Of a DNA stretch of 6,337 nucleotides, positions 1 through 4,889 are shown one piece after another; positions within the stretch are counted from its first letter, which is position 1; each line of letters begins with the position of its first letter. The notes beneath the pieces are model-generated. The model was given only the letters and a program-made list of their open reading frames with translations. It was not told where the DNA came from and did no database searches. Source of the stretch: Candidatus Segatella albertsiae (GTDB lineage Bacteria; Bacteroidota; Bacteroidia; Bacteroidales; Bacteroidaceae); contig DKCU01000006.1 of assembly GCA_002451555.1 (NCBI GenBank), positions 84,263 to 90,599 of the forward strand, written 5' to 3'. The position numbers were made by a program, and so were the translations under genes.

Positions 1-118
1 CTGAAAGGGCAAAAGCATTGATAATGAGTTGCTTTTGCCCTTTCAGGGCGACTTTCATAAATGATTGCTTACCTAGGGCGTTGCCCTAGGCTTGGAGCTG
101 ATTGCCCTTTCAGGGCGC
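1..118. repeat. REP-like palindromic repeat array
   Basis: Three linked palindromes, seen directly. A perfect 17-bp inverted repeat pairs 1-17 with 30-46 across a 12-nt loop (arms CTGAAAGGGCAAAAGCA). A perfect 8-bp stem CCTAGGGC/GCCCTAGG pairs 72-79 with 83-90 across a GTT loop. The core GCCCTTTCAGGGC occurs at 37-49 and 104-116 as part of an exact 16-bp direct repeat (35-50 and 102-117). The left arm begins at base 1, so the element probably continues upstream of the window. Families of such GCCCTGAAAGGGC and CCTAGGGC palindromes are common between genes in Bacteroidales and resemble REP elements elsewhere; that comparison is from memory. The array lies just beyond the 3' end of the nitroreductase gene and could end or stabilise its transcript, but no T-run follows the stems. 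Confidence 0.75.
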
Positions 119-176
119 ATGGGGCGTGACTGATGGCACAACCTCATTGTAGAACTCGTTTTCAAGTTAGTTCTTT

Positions 177-917
177 TTAGGATAGGAAACCTTGCATCCT
201 CAATGCTTCGAGGAATCCCTTGCTCATGGCCTCGCAATCCTTTTGGGTATAGCGGATGTCGGTGAAGACTTGTGCCAACGTCTCGACGTTGTTGATTCTT
301 ACAAACTCCTTGTTCTCTTCCAAGGCTTCTTTCTCGGCATAGAAATCATCTATCTTCTCGGGGGTATAGTCCTCGAATGTCTCGTGGTGTACGATGCTGC
401 GCAATGGCAAACGGTCGCTCTTGGCAGGATGTTCGTCAGGCCATCCGATGGTCAGCGTGGCTACAGGCATTACCAACTTAGGCAACTTCAAGGTCTCGAT
501 GATCATCTTAGGCATATAGACTGTCGTGCCAAGGAAACAAGTGCCCAGGCCCGCCTCTTCTGCAAGATTCGTGAAGGTCTGTGTGAAGAGAAGTGCATCG
601 GTTGCGGCATTCATGAAAGACAAGATGTTGTTGTATCCTGGGTGTGCCTTTCGATTCTCAGCCCAGATTGTGGTGCGGCGATAATCGGCGCAGATGGTGA
701 GAACCACAGGAGCCCCTGTTACCATCGGCTGGTTGAAGTGAGCAGGTGCCAATGCCTTCTTTCCTTCCTCGCTTCTCGTCACGACGACACTATATAGCTG
801 GAGGTTGCCCATGGTAGGGGTACGCTCCGCCTCTTCGATTAGTCGATTCAATAATTCATCGGTAACTTCCTTGTCGGAGTACTTGCGGATGGATGTTCTT
901 TCTTGTATTGATTTCAT
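177..917 (-). CDS. Nitroreductase-family FMN oxidoreductase, NAD(P)H-dependent
   Basis: This complete 246-residue protein has the length and layout of the NfsA/Frp-type nitroreductase fold, a cytoplasmic FMN flavoprotein family that uses NAD(P)H to reduce nitro compounds, quinones or flavins. The N-terminus carries the FMN-phosphate signature (R7, S9, R11, K12 in ERTSIRKYS). PTMGNLQLYSVVV (34-46) matches the second flavin-contact segment. LAEEAGLGTCFLG (118-130) is the conserved 'ae..GLG.c.iG' stretch that precedes the flavin-ring site, and TIGWPDEHPAKSDRLPL (156-172) is the usual 'vGyP.e.P..k.RlPl' region. The C-terminal 65 residues are helical and charged, typical of the longer NfsA-like members. 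The start at 917 fits the family N-terminus (MKSIQERxSIRKY). No Shine-Dalgarno is visible. The gene is divergent from the next one and stands alone. The substrate cannot be told from sequence. Confidence 0.88.
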   Translation of the reverse strand: MKSIQERTSIRKYSDKEVTDELLNRLIEEAERTPTMGNLQLYSVVVTRSEEGKKALAPAHFNQPMVTGAPVVLTICADYRRTTIWAENRKAHPGYNNILSFMNAATDALLFTQTFTNLAEEAGLGTCFLGTTVYMPKMIIETLKLPKLVMPVATLTIGWPDEHPAKSDRLPLRSIVHHETFEDYTPEKIDDFYAEKEALEENKEFVRINNVETLAQVFTDIRYTQKDCEAMSKGFLEALRMQGFLS

Positions 918-958
918 ATTCTATTTTTTATGATTACACCTTATTATATATATAGGTC

Positions 959-1044
959 GCAGCCTAACTTATGCAAAGTTAGTGCAAGCGAATGCAATGA
1001 AAGCTTGCTTTCAAATTGCTGAGTGCAGCCTAACTTATGCAAAG
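959..1044. repeat. Direct-repeat pair flanking an imperfect palindrome
   Basis: An exact 20-bp direct repeat, GCAGCCTAACTTATGCAAAG, occurs at 959-978 and 1025-1044 (66-bp period). Between the copies lies a hairpin: GCAAT GAAAGC (994-1004), loop TT, GCTTTC AA ATTGC (1007-1019), with a two-base bulge. TGCA tetramers begin at 972, 983 and 993, roughly one helical turn apart. Each repeat copy runs into GCAAAnnTA on the plus strand (973-981 and 1039-1047), which on the minus strand reads TAnnTTTGC, the Bacteroidetes -7 motif, facing the nitroreductase gene. From memory, similar intergenic blocks recur in Bacteroides and Prevotella genomes. No open reading frame is present. Confidence 0.7.
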
Positions 1045-1047
1045 GTA
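973..1047 (-). promoter_or_regulatory. Candidate -7 elements for the nitroreductase gene
   Basis: On the minus strand TAACTTTGC (973-981) and TACCTTTGC (1039-1047) both match the Bacteroidetes -7 consensus TAnnTTTG. They would give leaders of about 50 or 115 nt before the ATG at 917. Neither has a convincing TTTG at the expected -33 distance, so either could be a chance match within the repeat. The nearer one has the more usual leader length. Confidence 0.35.
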
Positions 1048-1061
1048 AACAAACTTTTCCG

Positions 1062-1088
1062 AAAAAATGGCCTTATTGCCATCTTTTT
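1062..1088. terminator. Possible bidirectional hairpin insulator
   Basis: ATGGC (1067-1071) pairs with GCCAT (1078-1082) across a 6-nt loop. It is preceded by an A-run (1062-1067) and followed by CTTTTT (1083-1088), so it reads like a small intrinsic terminator in both directions. It sits between the divergent promoter candidates and outside both predicted transcripts. The stem is only 5 bp, so the call is weak. Confidence 0.3.
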
Positions 1089-1108
1089 GTGAAATATCTG
1101 CCAAAACC

Positions 1109-1140
1109 TTTCATCATTTAGAAATAAAAGCTTAATTTTG
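1109..1140 (+). promoter_or_regulatory. Promoter of the NrdJb-like/folB unit
   Basis: TAATTTTG (1133-1140) is a perfect TAnnTTTG -7 element. TTTC (1109-1112), 20 bp upstream, is a three-of-four match to the -33 TTTG. The surrounding 13-mer GCTTAATTTTGCA (1130-1142) is identical to the one in front of the amidase gene. The leader before the ATG at 1164 would be only about 15-20 nt and contains no Shine-Dalgarno. Confidence 0.65.
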
Positions 1141-1163
1141 CAGAAAAATAGCAAACGTTTGAT

Positions 1164-1832
1164 ATGAATTATACAGATAACATGACATTCGAAGAGGCTT
1201 GCCATGCTTTGGTGGAGAACTTTAACTCTCAGTTGGCGGCTCTTCATCAAAGCTTTGAGCAACAGCCGTCCGCTGACTGGAACCGGCTCTACGACCAATT
1301 GATGAATGTGGTATCGACAGATGCAAAGGTGCCTTATTTCTCTCAGGAGGTGGTCGAGGTGAGACCTCGTGAGTTGGAATGTGACGTGGTGAGATTCCAA
1401 AACAACAAGGAGAAATGGGTGGCTTTGGTAGGACTCTACAATGGGCATCCCTATGAGATATTTACTGGTCTGCAGGATGAGGACGAAGGTATCATGTTGC
1501 CGAAGTCGGTCACCAAAGGTAAAATCATCAAGACGACTCTTGGAGAAGGACAGAAGAGATATGACTTCCAGTTTGTCAACAAGCGTGGATATAAGATAAC
1601 GGTCGAGGGATTGAGCGAGAAGTTTAATCCTGAGTACTGGAACTATGCCAAGTTGATTTCCGGCGTGTTGCGCTATCGGATGCCTATAGAGCATGTCATC
1701 AAGTTGGTGAACCAACTTCAGCTGACTTCCGATAATATCAACACTTGGAAGAAAGGTGTGGAGAAGGCACTGAAGAAATATGTGATGGATGAAACGGTAG
1801 CGGACAAGGAGGACGACCATGAAGTTGGATAG
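1164..1832 (+). CDS. Stand-alone class II ribonucleotide reductase C-terminal domain (NrdJb/TSCPD-like)
   Basis: This 222-residue protein is not a full enzyme. From about residue 68 it reads like the C-terminal part of adenosylcobalamin-dependent ribonucleotide reductases. The stretches are ECDVVRFQNNKEKWVALVG (72-90), HPYEIFTGLQDEDEG (95-109), LPKSVTKGKIIK (112-123), KRYDFQFVNKRGYKITVEGL (131-150), EYWNYAKLISGVLRYRMPIE (157-176) and NINTWKKGVEKALKKYV (191-207). In the full-length enzymes a CxxC-bearing redox tail normally follows. Here the protein ends in an acidic tail and contains only two cysteines (13 and 73). Residues 1-65 form a helical N-terminus I do not recognise. Some bacteria split the class II enzyme into NrdJa and NrdJb, but no NrdJa-like gene is in this window, so it could be a partner subunit, a regulator or a repurposed domain. 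It overlaps folB by 14 bp. The family assignment rests on remembered motifs; the function is unknown. Confidence 0.75.
   Translation: MNYTDNMTFEEACHALVENFNSQLAALHQSFEQQPSADWNRLYDQLMNVVSTDAKVPYFSQEVVEVRPRELECDVVRFQNNKEKWVALVGLYNGHPYEIFTGLQDEDEGIMLPKSVTKGKIIKTTLGEGQKRYDFQFVNKRGYKITVEGLSEKFNPEYWNYAKLISGVLRYRMPIEHVIKLVNQLQLTSDNINTWKKGVEKALKKYVMDETVADKEDDHEVG
1806..1812 (+). promoter_or_regulatory. Strong Shine-Dalgarno of folB inside the upstream gene
   Basis: AAGGAGG ends 6 nt before the folB ATG at 1819 and lies within the last codons of the preceding gene. Such a full anti-16S match is unusual in Bacteroidetes and is absent before the other genes here. Together with the 14-bp overlap it suggests coupled translation, and it fixes the folB start. 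Confidence 0.8.
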
Positions 1833-2202
1833 TAGTTATGTTCTTTTGGAGAACCTCCGTTTCCATGCCTTTCATGGCGTGTTGCCACAGGAAAGAACCG
1901 TTGGCAATGATTATCTCGTCAGTTTGAAAATCAAATATGACATCTCTTCGGCTTTGACGAGCGATGATGTCGATGACACTATCAACTATGCCGAGGTGTA
2001 TCGCCTGGTCTCTCAGGAAATGTCCGTACCCAGTGCGTTGGTGGAGAGAGTGGCAGGGAGAATAGGTGATAGAATCTTCAGAAAATTTCCCAAGGTCGAG
2101 GAAATATTCCTCAAGGTGTTGAAACGTAATCCACCGATGGGGGCAGACTGTGATGGAGCGGGTGTCGAAGTTCACTTAATAAATGATAAAACTTTATCGT
2201 AG
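1819..2202 (+). CDS. folB: Dihydroneopterin aldolase
   Basis: FolB converts 7,8-dihydroneopterin to 6-hydroxymethyl-7,8-dihydropterin and glycolaldehyde in cytoplasmic folate synthesis. It usually forms an octamer. The 127-residue length is typical. Family landmarks are all visible: LENLRFHAFHGVLPQER (10-26) with E25, INYAEVY (55-61) with the catalytic tyrosine Y57, LVERVAGRI (74-82) with the pterin-binding E76, and LKVLKRNPPMG (98-108) with the catalytic lysine K102, followed by the GAGVEVHL strand. Nothing is missing. The gene overlaps the preceding NrdJb-like gene and should be translated from the same message. No other folate gene is in the window, so the link is to a nucleotide-reduction-like protein rather than to a folate operon. 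Confidence 0.95.
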   Translation: MKLDSSYVLLENLRFHAFHGVLPQERTVGNDYLVSLKIKYDISSALTSDDVDDTINYAEVYRLVSQEMSVPSALVERVAGRIGDRIFRKFPKVEEIFLKVLKRNPPMGADCDGAGVEVHLINDKTLS

Positions 2203-2204
2203 TT

Positions 2205-2236
2205 TTAGGTTTTCTGCTTTAAATTGCTTAATTTTG
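2205..2236 (+). promoter_or_regulatory. Promoter of the amidase gene
   Basis: TAATTTTG (2229-2236) is a perfect -7 element, and TTAG (2205-2208) 20 bp upstream is a three-of-four match to TTTG. It lies in the 52-bp gap after folB and shares GCTTAATTTTGCA (2226-2238) with the promoter at 1130-1142. The leader would be about 12-15 nt. This supports the ATG at 2255 over the upstream in-frame ATG at 2183. There is no terminator after folB, so read-through is also possible. Confidence 0.65.
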
Positions 2237-2254
2237 CACAATCATAAGATAGAC

Positions 2255-3547
2255 ATGTTGAGAAAAGTTACTCTTTTGCTGGTCGCGTTCTTGTTGTTGG
2301 TGGCGAATGGATTCGCTGCCAATAGTCGTTTTACCCTCGTGATAGATGCGGGACATGGCGGGCATGACGCTGGTGCCATGGGAGCAAAATCAAAGGAGAA
2401 GGACATCAACTTGACGGTAGCCTTGGCTTTTGGTAAATATGTGGAGAATAATATGCCTGATGTCAAGGTAGTCTATACTCGAAAGACAGATGTGTTCATT
2501 CCCTTGATGGAGCGTGCCAATATCGCCAATAAGGCTGGGGCAGACTTGTTTATCTCGGTACATACGAATGCTTTGCCAGCAGGTAAGATAGCACGAGGCT
2601 TCGAGACTTATTCACTCGGTATGCACCGTGCCAAGGACAATCTGGACGTGGCTATGCGAGAGAACTCGGTCATCTCCATGGAGAAGGGGTATCAACAAAC
2701 TTATCAAGGCTTCGACCCTAAATCTTCGGAGAGTTATATCATCTTCGAGTTCATACAGGGTAAGAACATGGAGCGTAGTCTGGAAATCGCCCGAATGATA
2801 CAGAAGAGCGTTTGTACTGGTGCCAATCGACCTGACAAAGGCGTGCATCAGGCGGGTTTCCTCGTGCTTCGTGAGACGGCTATGCCAAGCTGTCTCATCG
2901 AGTTGGGATTCATTACGACTCCCGACGAGGAGGAACTTCTCAATACATCCAGCCGTGTCGATGATATTGCCAAGGCTATTTATCAAGGCTTTGCGCAGTA
3001 CAAGAATAAATATGACAAGCGAGTGTCTGTGCCTTATCGAGCTGAGAGCGAGGCTAAGCAGAATGTTCCATCCATCGTTCCGGATACCTATAAGAACGAA
3101 GAGGCTCCCAAAAAGGTTGATGCTCCGCAAAGAGCTAATGCTCTTCGGAAGACAGAGCCTGCTAATAGCTATGATACCGTCAGAAAAACTGCTGCTTCCC
3201 AGAATGTGAAGACCAGCATGAAACGAGATGTTCCTGTTAGAAAGCAAGACATCTCCACAAAGAAGCAAGAGGGTTCGACTCCTGTCTTTAAGGTTCAGAT
3301 CTTGGTGAGCAGCAGGGTGCTTCGTAGCGGCGACTCCCATTTCAAGGGAGAGAAAGATTACGACTCTTATCAGGAAGGTGGAATGGTGAAATATACCATG
3401 GGCGCATCTGAGAACTACAATGAGATATTTAGGCTACGTAAGTCTTTGTTGGAGAAATTCCCGGAAGCTTTTATCATCGCCTTCAAGAATGGACAGAAGT
3501 ATGACGTGAACCAAGCTATCAGGGAATTTAAGCAAAACAGACGCTAA
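2255..3547 (+). CDS. Secreted N-acetylmuramoyl-L-alanine amidase (Amidase_3) with SPOR-like C-terminus
   Basis: This 430-residue zinc hydrolase cuts the bond between N-acetylmuramic acid and L-alanine in peptidoglycan, normally during cell separation. Residues 1-22 are a signal peptide (KVTLLLVAFLLLV core, likely cut near GFAA). The catalytic domain (about 26-250) has zinc ligands H34 (DAGHGG), E48 and H103 (FISVHTN) and the catalytic E216 in LIELGFIT. Residues 123-185 form an insert with a helix like the one that blocks the active site in AmiB/AmiC amidases, so activity may need an activator. A basic, low-complexity linker (about 255-342) leads to a SPOR-like domain (344-425: FKVQI, GGMVKYTMG, LRKSLLEKFPEAFIIAFKNG) expected to bind peptide-free glycan at the septum. 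I chose the ATG at 2255 because an upstream in-frame start (2183) lies before the promoter and would bury the signal peptide. The next gene starts 46 bp downstream with no terminator between. Confidence 0.93.
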   Translation: MLRKVTLLLVAFLLLVANGFAANSRFTLVIDAGHGGHDAGAMGAKSKEKDINLTVALAFGKYVENNMPDVKVVYTRKTDVFIPLMERANIANKAGADLFISVHTNALPAGKIARGFETYSLGMHRAKDNLDVAMRENSVISMEKGYQQTYQGFDPKSSESYIIFEFIQGKNMERSLEIARMIQKSVCTGANRPDKGVHQAGFLVLRETAMPSCLIELGFITTPDEEELLNTSSRVDDIAKAIYQGFAQYKNKYDKRVSVPYRAESEAKQNVPSIVPDTYKNEEAPKKVDAPQRANALRKTEPANSYDTVRKTAASQNVKTSMKRDVPVRKQDISTKKQEGSTPVFKVQILVSSRVLRSGDSHFKGEKDYDSYQEGGMVKYTMGASENYNEIFRLRKSLLEKFPEAFIIAFKNGQKYDVNQAIREFKQNRR

Positions 3548-3593
3548 GAGGAACGTGGTATTTACGATAAAAACTGAATAAACGATAAGAAGA

Positions 3594-4493
3594 ATGAAAA
3601 TAACCAAGGAAATTAAGATAGCACTCGTTGCTATTGTCGGTATTTTAATCATGTACTTCGGAATCAACTTTCTGAAGGGCATCAACTTGTTCTCTTCCAA
3701 CAGCTATTATTACTTGACGTTTGATGATATCCAAGGTCTTGGTGCCTCTACGCCGATTTATGCTGATGGTTACAAGGTGGGAACGGTAGATGCTGTTGAA
3801 TTTGACTATGCTCAGTCGGGACCTATCAAGGTGAAGGCTGATATAGACAAGAACCTTCGTGTTCCTAAGGGAAGTCAGGCTGAAATAGTGAAAGACTTGA
3901 TGGGCAACCTACAGGTGAACCTCTTGTTGGCCAACAATCCTCGTGAGCGGATAGAACCAGGTGGTATTATTCCTGGTGCTGTCAACGAGGGAATCATGGG
4001 CAAGGCTGGCGAATTGGTGCCTGTCGTGGAAAAGATGCTTCCTAAGCTGGACTCTATCTTGTCTAGTGTCAACGCTTTGTTGGCTGACCCTGCTCTGGCG
4101 GCGACTTTGCACAATGCGCAAACGATAACCAACAACCTTACAGTTTCTACTCGTGAGTTGAATACCTTGATGGCTGGCTTGAACAAGCAAGTGCCAGGTA
4201 TGATTAACCGTGCTAATGGTGTGCTTGATAATACACATCGCTTGACATCCAACTTGGCTTCGCTTGATGTCCAGGGTACTTTGGATCGTGTCAACAAAAC
4301 TTTGGAGGATGCACAGGCATTCACGGATAAGTTGAACAGCAACAAAGGAACGCTCGGTTTGTTGATGAACGACACTCGACTCTATGATAACTTGAATGCG
4401 ACCATGAGCCATGCCGACTCATTGGTAATAGACTTGAAACAGCATCCTAAGCGTTATGTACACTTCTCGGTTTTCGGTAAGAAAGACAAGTAA
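3594..4493 (+). CDS. MlaD/MCE-family lipid-transport protein
   Basis: A 299-residue single-pass membrane protein. Residues 8-23 (IALVAIVGILIMYFGI) form the N-terminal anchor, placing the rest in the periplasm. The MCE domain follows (about 38-114): YYYLTFDDIQGLGASTPIYADGYKVGTVDAV, then LRVPKGSQAEI and MGNLQVNLLL. Residues 135-280 are helical and rich in N, T and L, consistent with the long helices or needle that MCE proteins use to make a hydrophobic channel. The C-terminus HPKRYVHFSVFGKK is characteristic of the Bacteroidetes version as I remember it. In the family, MlaD supplies the periplasmic ring for phospholipid traffic with the permease MlaE and ATPase MlaF; neither is encoded here. 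It lies 46 bp after the amidase with no -7 motif in the gap, so the two are probably co-transcribed. The ATG has only a weak AAGAAG in front. Confidence 0.9.
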   Translation: MKITKEIKIALVAIVGILIMYFGINFLKGINLFSSNSYYYLTFDDIQGLGASTPIYADGYKVGTVDAVEFDYAQSGPIKVKADIDKNLRVPKGSQAEIVKDLMGNLQVNLLLANNPRERIEPGGIIPGAVNEGIMGKAGELVPVVEKMLPKLDSILSSVNALLADPALAATLHNAQTITNNLTVSTRELNTLMAGLNKQVPGMINRANGVLDNTHRLTSNLASLDVQGTLDRVNKTLEDAQAFTDKLNSNKGTLGLLMNDTRLYDNLNATMSHADSLVIDLKQHPKRYVHFSVFGKKDK

Positions 4494-4560
4494 ACGCCTA
4501 GTTTTAGGGTATTTATGGCATATATCATAAATTAAAATATGTCTAAATAAGCAGACTGAT

Positions 4561-4663
4561 TGTTTCACGCCCTCGAAATAACTTTCAAACTATTTGTTTT
4601 TGAGTTGTTTCGAGGGTGTTTCATTATTGTTTCACTCTTGTTGCCGTTTGAAATCGTGAAACA
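4561..4663. repeat. Three TGTTTCAC/GTGAAACA octamers
   Basis: TGTTTCAC occurs at 4561-4568 and 4628-4635, and its reverse complement GTGAAACA at 4656-4663. The last two form an inverted pair with a 20-bp spacer. The octamer equals one half of the ParB-binding parS palindrome TGTTTCACGTGAAACA; no intact parS site is present in the window. Confidence 0.6.
4567..4619 (+). terminator. Long hairpin terminator after the amidase-MCE unit
   Basis: The left arm CCCTCGAAATAACTT (4570-4584) pairs with AGTTGTTTCGAGGG and its flank (4602-4616): 15 consecutive pairs with two T-G wobbles. After two mismatches four more pairs close a 5-nt loop (4587-4590 with 4596-4599). Outward, 4567-4569 pair with 4617-4619. 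The downstream sequence is T-rich (TTTCATTATTGTTTC) but not a clean U-tract. It lies 73 bp after the MCE stop codon and well before the dnaA promoter, so it should separate the two units. Confidence 0.6.
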
Positions 4664-4722
4664 TGACTAACTAATTGATACATAAAAGGTTATGCTGTAT
4701 CAGCTGGCATTTATATGAAAAG

Positions 4723-4731
4723 TGTGGATAA
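4723..4731 (-). promoter_or_regulatory. DnaA box (perfect consensus)
   Basis: TGTGGATAA on the plus strand is TTATCCACA on the minus strand, an exact match to the consensus DnaA box. It lies 65 bp upstream of the dnaA -33 element and abuts the AT-rich TTAATTAATTAATT. It could serve dnaA autoregulation or replication initiation. Confidence 0.7.
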
Positions 4732-4795
4732 CTTAATTAATTAATTGCTAATCAGCAAGTTATAAGGCTGTATTAAAAACAATTAAAAGTATTGA

Positions 4796-4827
4796 TTTGG
4801 TAGTCTGAATTTTATTTTATAATTTTG
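4796..4827 (+). promoter_or_regulatory. dnaA promoter
   Basis: TTTG (4796-4799), a 20-bp spacer and TAATTTTG (4820-4827) are a perfect match to both Bacteroidetes promoter elements at the expected spacing. The leader to the ATG at 4890 would be about 55-58 nt, AT-rich, with a small hairpin GACC/GGTC (4838-4841 / 4848-4851) and no Shine-Dalgarno. Confidence 0.8.
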
Positions 4828-4889
4828 CAAAGGATTTGACCTATTGTGGTCTATTTTCCTATTTGAGCAATAATATTAAATATTTATAC

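Larger units (their letters stand above)
4494..4889. other. AT-rich intergenic region upstream of dnaA (candidate origin or autoregulatory region)
   Basis: This gap of almost 400 bp holds no plausible gene. In order it contains an AT-rich inverted repeat (ATTTATG 4511-4517 / CATAAAT 4526-4532), a long hairpin (4567-4619), three TGTTTCAC-type octamers, a perfect DnaA box (4723-4731), TTAATTAATTAATT (4733-4746), a run of nearly pure A/T, and the dnaA promoter. A DnaA box beside AT-rich DNA upstream of dnaA is the classic origin or autoregulation layout. A single box is few for a full origin, and Bacteroidetes origins are not always next to dnaA. Confidence 0.45.

Noticed and set aside
61..129. 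Short plus-strand reading frame (MIAYLGRCPRLGADCPFRAHGA)
   Set aside because: It is the translation of the palindromic repeat; such peptides arise from repeat sequence alone and there is no ribosome binding site.
151..178. AGAACT/AGTTCT hairpin followed by T-run, as a plus-strand terminator
   Set aside because: Only a 6-bp AT-rich stem with a 12-nt loop, and in the wrong orientation for the nitroreductase gene.
192..797. Plus-strand 201-codon reading frame opposite the nitroreductase
   Set aside because: It lies on the complementary strand of a clearly conserved enzyme and has no recognisable family features.
2183..2254. Upstream in-frame extension of the amidase
   Set aside because: The extra 24 residues precede the signal peptide, overlap folB and span the amidase promoter.
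4323..4331. CGGATAA near-match to a DnaA box in the MCE gene
   Set aside because: Its reverse complement, TTATCCGTG, differs from the consensus at three positions and lies inside a coding region.
4511..4532. ATTTATG/CATAAAT inverted repeat as an operator
   Set aside because: Seven A/T-rich pairs in an AT-rich gap are likely by chance; no regulator is linked to it.
4836..4889. TTG-initiated extension of DnaA by 18 residues
   Set aside because: The start lies about 8 nt from the -7 element, and the residues do not resemble domain I; the ATG at 4890 gives the usual N-terminus.
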